From: JACMIU01 sp043763605
GTDB lineage: Bacteria > Armatimonadota > Armatimonadia > Armatimonadales > Armatimonadaceae
Direction of reading: 5' to 3'
Assembly: GCA_043763605.1 (NCBI GenBank)
Contig: JAYULM010000262.1
Location: forward strand, 1 to 12,200
DNA: 12,200 bases
The stretch's first letter is position 1, and every line of letters starts with the position of its first letter. The notes under the pieces were generated by a model. That model did no database searches and was not told the origin of the DNA. It saw nothing but the letters and a program-made list of their open reading frames with translations. Positions 5,566 to 12,200 of the stretch are shown one piece after another. A program made the translations under genes and the position numbers.

Positions 5566-6222
5566 ATGGTGACCACGGATAAATTGGCGGGGGAGCGACA
5601 TGGCGCGGTGTCCGGTGTTGACTTCTTGTTGCTCGCGCTCCGCGAGCGGACCCGAGATCTGCACGAACGTATCGAGCGGCGGCTCGGCATGCCGGAGTGC
5701 CTGGTTTCCCGGACGGTCTACCGCCGTGTATTGGAGCGGTTGTACGGCTTCTACGCCCCGATGGAGGCATGCCTCGCCGCACGTGCCGGGGATTGGGAAA
5801 CGCTCGGGCTGGATTTCGACCGCCGCCGCAAGACCGGGCACCTCGACGCGGACCTGCGATTCTTAGGACAGACCGGGGAAGAGGTCGCCGCACTGACAAG
5901 GTGCCGTGACATCCCCCGCCCCGCCTCCCTCGCGGCGACCATCGGTTGCGCCTATGTTCTGGAAGGGGCGACTCTCGGCGGGCAGGTCATAGCCCGCCAT
6001 CTGCATACCGAACTCGGGCTTACGGAAGAAGCGGGTGCCGGTTTTTATCGGTGTTACGGAGCCGCGACCGGGAAAATGTGGCAGGAGTTCCGTCACGCCG
6101 TGTCGCTCTACGCGGCGGGGCGTCTCGCATCCGGGGACGATGCCCTGCCGACCGATCTCGCGTGCGACTCGGCACGCGAAACCTTCCTCCGGCTGGAACA
6201 CTGGCTGCTGGACGAGAATTAG
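5566..6222 (+). CDS. bphO: Biliverdin-producing heme oxygenase (bacteriophytochrome-associated)
   Basis: The product is 218 residues from the ATG at 5566. The frame extends to a TTG at 5530, but those residues add nothing conserved and GAGAA lies upstream of the ATG. The enzyme opens heme to biliverdin IX, iron and CO. Visible features are the proximal heme ligand His33 in R-T-R-D-L-H-E-R, and the distal-helix segment G-C-A-Y-V-L-E-G-A-T-L-G-G at residues 127-139, whose glycines give the heme pocket flexibility. The size is typical of single-domain bacterial HemO/BphO. The gene lies 24 bases before the phytochrome gene and supplies its chromophore, a well-known pairing, so the name bphO follows from context. 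No clear Shine-Dalgarno sequence is evident at either candidate start. Confidence 0.93.
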   Translation: MVTTDKLAGERHGAVSGVDFLLLALRERTRDLHERIERRLGMPECLVSRTVYRRVLERLYGFYAPMEACLAARAGDWETLGLDFDRRRKTGHLDADLRFLGQTGEEVAALTRCRDIPRPASLAATIGCAYVLEGATLGGQVIARHLHTELGLTEEAGAGFYRCYGAATGKMWQEFRHAVSLYAAGRLASGDDALPTDLACDSARETFLRLEHWLLDEN

Positions 6223-6246
6223 AACGGATAGTAATAAGTCATCGAA

Positions 6247-8601
6247 ATGCATCACTCCACCACGCCCCCCCCGCCGAACACCGAGACCGCAGACACGCCT
6301 GCGGACCTGACCGCTTGCGAGCGGGAGCCGATCCATATTCCGGGCAGCATCCAGCCCCACGGCGTGCTGTTCGCCCTCAGCGCGGACGATTGCACGATCC
6401 GGCAATGGAGCGAGAACGCCGGTCGGTTCACCCGGCAGGATCTGTCCGCCATCGGCGGGCAGGGTGTCGAGGTACTGTTCGAGCCGCCATACGCGACCCA
6501 GTTGCGGCAGATGGCGTCGCTCGCAGGTATCGAAAACAACCCGACGTATCTTTTCCAGGCACGTCTGCGGGGGGCGGAGTCCGCCCCGCTGGAATGGGCA
6601 CTGCACCGCGCGAACGGGGTACTGATTCTGGAAGGGGAGCCGACGGTGCCCGAGTCCGACCGCGAACAGGTGGCGTGGGCGGGGCTGGTCCGGAGCACCA
6701 TCCCGCGACTGCGTGCCGCTCCCGACCTGACCACGCTGTATCAGGCGGCTACCGAGGAAGTCGGGCGGTTGACCGGGTTCGACCGGGTGATGGTGTACCA
6801 GTTCGGCGACGAGGGACACGGTAGCGTGGTGGCGGAAGTTCACCGGACCGGGCTGGAACCGTTCCTGGGGCTACACTACCCCGCTTCCGACATCCCCCAG
6901 CAGGCGCGGCAACTGTACCTGCTCAACCAGTTACGGCTCATCGCCGATGTCGGCTACACGCCCGCCCCGATGCTCGCATCGGACGCGCAGACGACTCCGC
7001 TCGACATGAGCTACTGCGTACTGCGTAGCGTCTCGCCCGTGCATGTCGAATACCTCAAAAACATGGGGGTCGCCGCCTCGATGTCTATCTCGGTCATGAA
7101 GGATGACGCCTTGTGGGGGTTGATCGCCTGCCACCATTACACCGGACCCCGGTATGTCCCGTTCGACGTGCGCAGTGCGTGCGAGTTGATCGGGCAGGTG
7201 GTGTCGCTCCAGATCGCCGCGAAGTCGGACAGCGGGGACGGCGTGTATCGCGAGCGTATCCACCAGGTGCGTGACCAGATCGTCGAGAACATGGCGGCGA
7301 CGGACGATTCCTGGGCGGGCTTGTACGCGGGCGACGTTACGGTGCGCGATCTGATCGAGTGCGGCGGGTGCGCCGTCGTTCGGGAAAACGGCACGCACTG
7401 CACCCGGCTCGGCACGACGCCGTCCGAGGAACAGATTCTGCGGATCGTGTCGCTTCTACAACGCCAGGAGCATTCCGACGCGGTCTTCGCGACCGACCGC
7501 CTGCCGTTCCTGATGGACGGGCTGACGGACGGGGCGGACGAATACAGATCCATCGCGAGCGGACTGCTTTCGTTACGCATCGGGCGCGGGCAACCGACGT
7601 TCGTGCTCTGGTTCCGCCCCGAGTTCCTCCATTCCGTCGATTGGGGCGGCAACCCGGACAAGGCGGTCACGCGGGCGGAGGACGGTACGCATCGCCTCAG
7701 CCCCCGGAAATCGTTCGCCCGATGGCGTCAGGAAGTGGAAGGCAGGTCGTCGCCGTGGACGGATTTGGAACAGGAAGCGGTGCGGGAACTGTCTCGCGCG
7801 ATCCTGTCCGTGGTTCTGACGAAAGCCGAGGAGATGGCGCGGCTGAACACCGACCTTCAACGGAGCAATACCGAGTTGGATGCCTTCGCGTATGTGGCGT
7901 CGCACGATCTGAAGGAGCCGCTCCGGGGGATTCACCAGTACATCCAGTTTTTGCACGAGGATCACGCCGACAGCCTTCCCCCGGATGCCACGGAGAAGCT
8001 GGAAGTCCTGACGCGTCTGTCGCGGCGCATGGAAAGCCTCATCGATTCGTTGCTCCATTACGCCCGGGTCGGGCGGCTGGATCTGTCCCGCGCGGCGGTG
8101 GACATGAACCAGATCACCGGGGAGTGTCAGGAGGTCCTGCGCGCTCTCCTGGCGGAAACGGGCACCACGGTCCGTATACCGCGCCCGTTGCCGTCCGGCG
8201 TGATCTGTGACCGGGTGCAGGTCGGCGAGGTGTTCAGCAACCTGGTGTCCACCGCGGCGAAGTACAACCGGCGGTCGTCCGGCGAGCGGTGGGTCGAGAT
8301 CGGCTACCTCACTCCGGAGGAGGAGGGGTATGCCGCCGTCGCCGGGGAAGACCACGGGCTTGCGGGTCCCGTCATCTACCGGGTGAGCGACAACGGGATC
8401 GGTATCCCCGCCCGCTTCCACGAAACCATCTTCGGCATCTTTCGCCGGTTGCACGGGCGCGACGAGTACGGCGGCGGGACCGGTGCCGGGCTGACGATCA
8501 CGAAAAAGATCGTCGAGCGGCACGGCGGGCGTATCTGGCTCGAATCTCCCCCCGAGGGGGGCACGACCTTCTACTTCACCGTCGAAGGGACGGGGGTATA
8601 A
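6247..8601 (+). CDS. bphP: Bacteriophytochrome histidine kinase
   Basis: The product is 784 residues. It senses red/far-red light through biliverdin and signals via a C-terminal histidine kinase. Order of domains: PAS (about 20-125) with chromophore-binding Cys24 in T-A-C-E-R-E-P-I-H-I-P-G; GAF (about 140-315) with the P-A-S-D-I-P motif (Asp215) and His266 in S-P-V-H-V-E-Y-L; PHY (about 330-510) with the tongue motif P-R-K-S-F (Arg487, Ser489); dimerisation/H-box (about 535-610) with His553 in A-S-H-D-L-K-E-P-L-R; and an ATPase domain (about 645-780) with D-N-G-I-G-I-P and G-G-G-T-G-A-G-L. The sensory residues are all present, so normal biliverdin photochemistry is expected. The N box reads N-L-V-S-T-A-A-K-Y-N: Thr669 replaces the Mg-binding asparagine, so kinase activity may be weak or absent. 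The stop overlaps the next start (TAATG). Confidence 0.96.
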   Translation: MHHSTTPPPPNTETADTPADLTACEREPIHIPGSIQPHGVLFALSADDCTIRQWSENAGRFTRQDLSAIGGQGVEVLFEPPYATQLRQMASLAGIENNPTYLFQARLRGAESAPLEWALHRANGVLILEGEPTVPESDREQVAWAGLVRSTIPRLRAAPDLTTLYQAATEEVGRLTGFDRVMVYQFGDEGHGSVVAEVHRTGLEPFLGLHYPASDIPQQARQLYLLNQLRLIADVGYTPAPMLASDAQTTPLDMSYCVLRSVSPVHVEYLKNMGVAASMSISVMKDDALWGLIACHHYTGPRYVPFDVRSACELIGQVVSLQIAAKSDSGDGVYRERIHQVRDQIVENMAATDDSWAGLYAGDVTVRDLIECGGCAVVRENGTHCTRLGTTPSEEQILRIVSLLQRQEHSDAVFATDRLPFLMDGLTDGADEYRSIASGLLSLRIGRGQPTFVLWFRPEFLHSVDWGGNPDKAVTRAEDGTHRLSPRKSFARWRQEVEGRSSPWTDLEQEAVRELSRAILSVVLTKAEEMARLNTDLQRSNTELDAFAYVASHDLKEPLRGIHQYIQFLHEDHADSLPPDATEKLEVLTRLSRRMESLIDSLLHYARVGRLDLSRAAVDMNQITGECQEVLRALLAETGTTVRIPRPLPSGVICDRVQVGEVFSNLVSTAAKYNRRSSGERWVEIGYLTPEEEGYAAVAGEDHGLAGPVIYRVSDNGIGIPARFHETIFGIFRRLHGRDEYGGGTGAGLTITKKIVERHGGRIWLESPPEGGTTFYFTVEGTGV

Positions 8602-9041
8602 TGCACGAACATTCCCAGTCCCGCACGGTGCTTTTCGTCGAGGACTCGAACGAGGATTTCGAGGCATTCCGGCGCGTGCTCGGTAAATTACAGGTCGCCA
8701 ACCCCGTCCACCGTTGCAAGGACGGCGACGACTGCCTGGAGTATCTGAACCGCACGGGGCGGTATGAGGAGATGATCGATCCGCTCCCGGCACTGATATT
8801 TCTGGACCTGAATCTGCCGGGCACCGACGGACGGCAGACGTTGCGGGCGATCAAGCAGGATTCGCGGCTCTGTCTGATCCCGGTCAACATCCTGACGACG
8901 TCGTCCAACCCGCGCGACGTGCAGACGTGCTACGAGTACGGCGCGAACGCGTACACGCTGAAACCGCTCGATCACAAAGAGTTGATCGTCAAGATGCGTA
9001 TCGTGCTCGATTTCTGGCTCGGCGTGACCGTATTACCCTGA
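8601..9041 (+). CDS. Single-domain response regulator, Rcp1-type
   Basis: The product is 146 residues, starting at the ATG of the TAATG overlap with bphP, with GGGGG (8592-8596) and AAGGGA (8585-8590) as ribosome sites, so translation is probably coupled. It is a lone receiver domain with the acidic pair Glu14/Asp15, phospho-acceptor Asp69 in F-L-D-L-N-L-P-G-T-D-G, Thr99/Thr100 and Lys121 (T-L-K-P-L). The C-terminal F-W-L-x-V-x-L-P tail is typical of the Rcp1 group that partners Cph1-type phytochromes. There is no output domain, so it must act by protein contact or pass phosphate on. Its position makes it the likely direct partner of the phytochrome kinase. A hairpin terminator starts 5 bases after the stop. 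Confidence 0.95.
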   Translation: MHEHSQSRTVLFVEDSNEDFEAFRRVLGKLQVANPVHRCKDGDDCLEYLNRTGRYEEMIDPLPALIFLDLNLPGTDGRQTLRAIKQDSRLCLIPVNILTTSSNPRDVQTCYEYGANAYTLKPLDHKELIVKMRIVLDFWLGVTVLP

Positions 9042-9046
9042 CCGTG

Positions 9047-9068
9047 TCGCCCGCTTCCGGGCGATTTT
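9047..9068 (+). terminator. Hairpin terminator of the bphO-bphP-rcp unit
   Basis: A perfect 7-bp stem (9047-9053 with 9058-9064) with a CTTC tetraloop is followed by TTTT (9065-9068), five bases after the response regulator stop. The T run is short, so termination may be partial and allow some read-through to the phosphatase gene. Confidence 0.7.
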
Positions 9069-9084
9069 CAGGGAACCCGCAAGG

Positions 9085-9090
9085 TATAGT
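9085..9090 (+). promoter_or_regulatory. Possible -10 element (TATAGT) for the PP2C gene
   Basis: GGTATAGTA lies just after the terminator and 52 bases before the phosphatase start; the same word precedes the aldo/keto reductase. No -35 match is seen at 16-18 bp spacing, so an activator or an alternative sigma factor may be needed if it is real. Confidence 0.4.
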
Positions 9091-9103
9091 AACCGTTGGA
9101 GTT

Positions 9104-9124
9104 TTCGCCGTCCCGCAGGGCGAA
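9104..9124 (+). promoter_or_regulatory. Hairpin next to the PP2C-gene ribosome binding site
   Basis: TTCGCC (9104-9109) pairs with GGCGAA (9119-9124), and the GAA of the only purine-rich ribosome site, GAAGAGG (9122-9128), is inside the stem. Spacing from GAAGAGG to the ATG is 13 bases, longer than usual. Reduced or controlled translation is inferred. Confidence 0.35.
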
Positions 9125-9141
9125 GAGGCGACCGTAGTATT

Positions 9142-11982
9142 ATGGAATCGGTAACACAGGGCGGTTCGACGCCATCCGATAGTTTTTCGTTAAAACTGGT
9201 CTATGTGGACGATAGCCCCGAAGATCGCGCAGCGATGCGCCGCATGCTGTCACGCATACCCGGCCTCGCTTTCGAGATGCGGGAAGCGGACACCGGGCTA
9301 CGCGGCTTGCGGCTGATACGGGAGTCGATGCCGGACTGCCTTTTGCTCGACTACTACCTGGGCGACATGGACGGGGCGCAGTTCCTGCAGGAGCTCGGCG
9401 ATATGCGGGATTCCGGCGTGCCGTTATGCCCGGTCGTCATCCTTACCGCCGTCGGCACGGAGGCGACCGCGGTCAGTGCCATGAAAGCGGGCGCACAGGA
9501 TTATCTGCTGAAAGGGCAGGTTACTCCGGAGGGGCTGTTGCTGACGGTGGAGAGTGCCATGGAGAAGGTGCGACTTCGTCGTCAACTCCACGCCACGGAA
9601 ACCCGCCTGCGCAGTTCGCTCGATAATATGCCGGACCCGTTCGGCATCTATTCGGCGGTCCGCGCCCCCGACACCGGCGCGATAGAAGACTTCCGCGTCG
9701 AGTATGTCAACGACGCCGCGTGCTATAACAACCGGCTCACGCGCGAGGAGCAGGTGGGACAACTCCTCACGCGGATGCTTCCCGGTCACAGCGAGAGTGG
9801 ACTGATCCGCTCCTATGCACAGGTCGTCGAAACCGGCGAGCCGTTGCGACTGACTTCCTATTCCTATGCGGACACGCAGTACGGTGGGAAAGGGGCAGTG
9901 TGGGAGCGGGCGTTCGATATTCACGCGTGGAAACTGAACGACGGCTTCGCGGCGTCGTGGCGCGATGTGACCGACCGTGTGGAGACGGAGCGGTCATTGC
10001 GGACTTCGGAGGAGCGGTTACGTCTCGCGACGGACGGTACCGGGATCGGCACCTGGTACTGGGACATCGTCAACGAACGCCACGGCTGTTCCCCGCTGAC
10101 ACTCCGCCTGCTGGGTATGGACGATACGGACCCGGCCGACATGAATTCCCCCGCTCGCATAGGCAGTGCCATACATCCCGACGACCTCGAATCGGTCGAG
10201 GCGGCTCGGGCGCGGACGCGAGCGACCGGCGAGGACTTCGTCGTGGAATATCGCGCCGCCATCCCCCACGCGGACGGCACGGAACGCTGGCTACTCGGGC
10301 AGGGGCGGCTCTACCGGGACGCGGACGGCTTGCCCGCCCGCATGGAAGGCATCCTGCAGGACATTTCGCCGCGCAAACAGGCGGAGGCGGCGATACTGCG
10401 CTCCCGGGCGGAACTGGCTGAGTCGGAATCCCGCTACCGACTGCTCGCCGAAAACATGAGCGATATGGTCGGTCGGCATGCCCTCGACGGCAAATTCGAG
10501 TACGTATCCCCCGCCGTGCGCTCCCTGCTCGGCTTCGAACCGGAAGACCTTCTCGGACGCACCGCCTACGAGTTTTTCCATCCCGACGACGTACCCGCGA
10601 TAAACCAGAGCCACCAGACCGTTCTCGCACAGCCCGAAAACTACACCGTGGAATACCGGATGCGCCGGCGGGACGGCAGTTTCACGTGGCTGGAAACAAC
10701 GAGCCGGACAGGGAGTGACCCCGACACGCGCGAACCGACCGCGATATACACGTCGTCGCGCGACATCAGTTCCCGCAAAAAGATCGAAGCCCAGCTCGTC
10801 GAGCACGCCCGGACCCTGGAGTTTCATGTTGAGAACACGCCCCTCGCCAATGTCGTCTGGACTCCCGAAGGAAAAGTGCAGTCCTGGTCACGGCGGGCGG
10901 AAGAGATGTTCGGATGGCGTAGCGAGGAAATCGAGGGGGACAACCACACCGCATTCCGCTTCGTCCACGACGACGACACAGCGGCGGTGAATGGGGCAAT
11001 CCGGCGACTTCTGAGCAACGAGGAATCCACGAACAAGGCGTTCAGCCGCAACCGACACCGGGACGGACGCACCGTGTACTGCGAATGGTACAACTCGGCG
11101 GCGCGGGACGCGGCGGGGAGGGTGACCTCCATTCTTTCGCTGGTTCACGATGTCACCGAGCGTGAAGCCGCCCGTAGTATCCTCGCCGAGCGGTTGCGGC
11201 GTGAGCAAGGCATCGCCGCGTCGCTACAGCGTTCGCTACTCACGCCTCCCCCAGAAGGAATGTTCGAGGGGCTTCGCTTTCATACCATCTACCGCCCGGC
11301 ATCCCGCGAGGCGGAGGTAGGGGGCGACTTTTATGACGTGTTCGCGCTCCGCGATAACAAAGTCGCGCTGGTCGTCGCCGACATCAGCGGCAAAGGTCTG
11401 GAGGCGGCGCAACATATCGCCCGCGTCAAGTTCTCCCTCCGCGCCTATCTGCGCGAGTCGCCTTCGGTAGAGAACGCGTTAAACGTGCTCAATGTCGAGT
11501 TGTACGATTCGTTCCAGGAGTCGGGCGACAGCGCGTGGTTTAACGGGTTCGTTTGCCTTTCCCTGGCGATCTTCGATCCGCGCACGTGTCACGTGGAAGT
11601 AGCGGCGGCGGGCGCGGAGCCAGCGTTACTCCTGCGGGGCGGACCGGGCGGGGCGGCAGTGATGCAACTATCCGCCCCTCCTTGCACGCCTCTCGGTGTC
11701 GATATGGATTCGGTATACACTACAGCGCACCACGCGATGGAAAAGGACGACGTGCTATTCCAGTACACGGACGGTCTTTCCGAGGCACGTAACGGGGCTG
11801 ATTTTCTGGACAGCGAAGGGGTAGAGGATCTGCTACGCCGCGCGGCGGTGCTGGGTGAGATAGACCGGATCGGGGAAGCGGTCGCAGACGGCGCGAAAGC
11901 GTTCGCGAACGGCGCACAGCGCGACGACGTATGTATACTGCTTTCGCGGTGCGTATCGCCCCGCCCCGCAACACCGGTTTAG
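9142..11982 (+). CDS. REC-PAS-PAS-PAS-PAS-PP2C (RsbU/SpoIIE-type) serine phosphatase
   Basis: The product is 946 residues with no membrane segment. Domains in order: an N-terminal receiver (about 17-145) with Asp23/Asp24, phospho-acceptor Asp70 and Lys124; four PAS-type sensor modules (about 155-280, 290-410, 425-550, 555-680), each ending in the usual D-[IV]-[ST]-x-R boundary; a short linker with L-Q-R-S-L-L-T-P-P-P; and a C-terminal PPM/PP2C phosphatase (about 700-940). The phosphatase metal-binding residues are visible: V-G-G-D-F-Y-D (Asp729), A-D-I-S-G-K-G (Asp747), Y-T-D-G (Asp877) and R-D-D-V (Asp928/929). Such proteins dephosphorylate STAS-type anti-anti-sigma factors and release an alternative sigma factor or another partner. 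The position after the phytochrome operon suggests that the kinase or Rcp-type protein addresses its receiver domain. The PAS ligands are unknown, and no anti-sigma or STAS gene is in view. Confidence 0.94.
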   Translation: MESVTQGGSTPSDSFSLKLVYVDDSPEDRAAMRRMLSRIPGLAFEMREADTGLRGLRLIRESMPDCLLLDYYLGDMDGAQFLQELGDMRDSGVPLCPVVILTAVGTEATAVSAMKAGAQDYLLKGQVTPEGLLLTVESAMEKVRLRRQLHATETRLRSSLDNMPDPFGIYSAVRAPDTGAIEDFRVEYVNDAACYNNRLTREEQVGQLLTRMLPGHSESGLIRSYAQVVETGEPLRLTSYSYADTQYGGKGAVWERAFDIHAWKLNDGFAASWRDVTDRVETERSLRTSEERLRLATDGTGIGTWYWDIVNERHGCSPLTLRLLGMDDTDPADMNSPARIGSAIHPDDLESVEAARARTRATGEDFVVEYRAAIPHADGTERWLLGQGRLYRDADGLPARMEGILQDISPRKQAEAAILRSRAELAESESRYRLLAENMSDMVGRHALDGKFEYVSPAVRSLLGFEPEDLLGRTAYEFFHPDDVPAINQSHQTVLAQPENYTVEYRMRRRDGSFTWLETTSRTGSDPDTREPTAIYTSSRDISSRKKIEAQLVEHARTLEFHVENTPLANVVWTPEGKVQSWSRRAEEMFGWRSEEIEGDNHTAFRFVHDDDTAAVNGAIRRLLSNEESTNKAFSRNRHRDGRTVYCEWYNSAARDAAGRVTSILSLVHDVTEREAARSILAERLRREQGIAASLQRSLLTPPPEGMFEGLRFHTIYRPASREAEVGGDFYDVFALRDNKVALVVADISGKGLEAAQHIARVKFSLRAYLRESPSVENALNVLNVELYDSFQESGDSAWFNGFVCLSLAIFDPRTCHVEVAAAGAEPALLLRGGPGGAAVMQLSAPPCTPLGVDMDSVYTTAHHAMEKDDVLFQYTDGLSEARNGADFLDSEGVEDLLRRAAVLGEIDRIGEAVADGAKAFANGAQRDDVCILLSRCVSPRPATPV

Positions 11983-11984
11983 CC

Positions 11985-12013
11985 TTGACAAGGAGTATCC
12001 CGCATGATAAAAC
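11985..12013 (+). promoter_or_regulatory. Strong promoter of the tRNA-Arg gene
   Basis: A consensus -35 TTGACA (11985-11990), a 17-bp spacer, and TAAAAC (12008-12013) preceded by TG at 12005-12006 form a -35 plus extended -10 promoter. Transcription would start near 12020 and give a tRNA leader of about 50 bases. The -35 begins two bases after the PP2C stop codon (11980-11982). Confidence 0.7.
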
Positions 12014-12068
12014 ACTCGTGCGTTCGACGTTTCCGCCGTCGATCTTTCCCACGAAAGAAGCGCGATAG

Positions 12069-12141
12069 GCATCCATAGCTCAGTGGATAGAGCATTTGGT
12101 TGCGGTCCAAAAGGTCGGGGGTTCGAGTCTCTCTGGATGCA
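12069..12141 (+). tRNA. tRNA-Arg, anticodon GCG
   Basis: All four arms pair: acceptor 12069-12075 with 12134-12140 (7 bp), D stem 12078-12081 with 12090-12093, anticodon stem 12095-12099 with 12107-12111, and T stem 12117-12121 with 12129-12133 (two G-T pairs). The discriminator is A12141 and CCA is not encoded. The anticodon loop TTGCGGT (12100-12106) gives anticodon GCG at 12102-12104, reading CGC and CGU (arginine). A20 in the D loop (GTGGATA) and C35 fit arginine identity. Most bacteria read these codons with an ACG (inosine) anticodon, so GCG is unusual. Confidence 0.9.
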
Positions 12142-12146
12142 TTAGA

Positions 12147-12181
12147 GTTAGTGGTTAGTGTGCAGTGGTCAGTGGATAGTA
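12147..12181 (+). repeat. Degenerate heptamer array (xxxAGTG) after tRNA-Arg
   Basis: Five seven-base units in register (GTTAGTG, GTTAGTG, TGCAGTG, GTCAGTG, GATAGTA) follow the tRNA. The third to sixth positions are near constant (AGT). It is an STRR-like array with a different unit from those at 1485 and 3935. The window ends shortly after and no gene is visible in the last 59 bases. Confidence 0.75.
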
Positions 12182-12200
12182 TTGGTATACGCCTTTCGCG

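Noticed and set aside
5863..6843. A 326-codon minus-strand open frame over bphO and the bphP start
   Set aside because: High-GC shadow: the plus strand encodes two clearly recognised proteins across the same bases.
8476..8496. Extra glycine in the G2 ATP-binding box of BphP (Y-G-G-G-T-G-A-G-L) as a second kinase defect
   Set aside because: As I remember it, this form is common in the Cph1-like kinase subgroup, so it is unlikely to signal loss of function.

Overview
The window is GC-rich, single-copy-looking bacterial chromosome with short intergenic gaps. It carries at least eight protein genes and one tRNA. Nothing in it fixes the phylum. The combination of a biliverdin phytochrome cluster, heptanucleotide tandem arrays and AACCGCCAAGACGCCAAG-type intergenic repeats would suit an environmental, non-proteobacterial lineage (for example Armatimonadota or Planctomycetota). 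That placement is a guess.

Left half (1-5300), metabolic and unknown genes. The 3' end of an unrecognised gene (3-575) is followed by a small membrane-anchored protein with a carbohydrate-binding-module-like beta-sandwich domain (698-1306). Next come phosphopentomutase deoB (1518-2711), an aldo/keto reductase (2927-3796) with a strong intrinsic terminator, and, convergent to it, a GHMP-family kinase of the glucuronokinase-like type (4220-5212, minus strand). DeoB, the reductase and the kinase all act on sugars or small carbonyl compounds, but they do not form an obvious operon.

Right half (5485-11982), a red/far-red light signalling cluster. A heme oxygenase (5566-6222) makes biliverdin. A bacteriophytochrome histidine kinase (6247-8601) binds it through Cys24. 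A single-domain Rcp1-type response regulator (8601-9041) overlaps the kinase by one base. A hairpin terminator closes this unit. A 946-residue REC-PAS(x4)-PP2C phosphatase (9142-11982) follows with its own leader. The inferred flow is light to phytochrome, then one or both receiver domains, then an RsbU-type phosphatase acting on an anti-sigma-antagonist encoded elsewhere. The phytochrome kinase lacks the usual Mg-binding asparagine of its N box.

The window ends with a tRNA-Arg with the unusual anticodon GCG behind a near-consensus promoter.

The least explained material is between the genes. Three copies of a 132-205 bp compound palindrome (1324-1484, 3957-4161, 5301-5432) share several small hairpins. 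The stem sequences differ between copies but always stay complementary, which suggests selection for structure. Separately, two genes (deoB and the GHMP kinase) have their own 3' coding ends repeated in inverted orientation just downstream, so that the stop codon lies inside a long potential hairpin.
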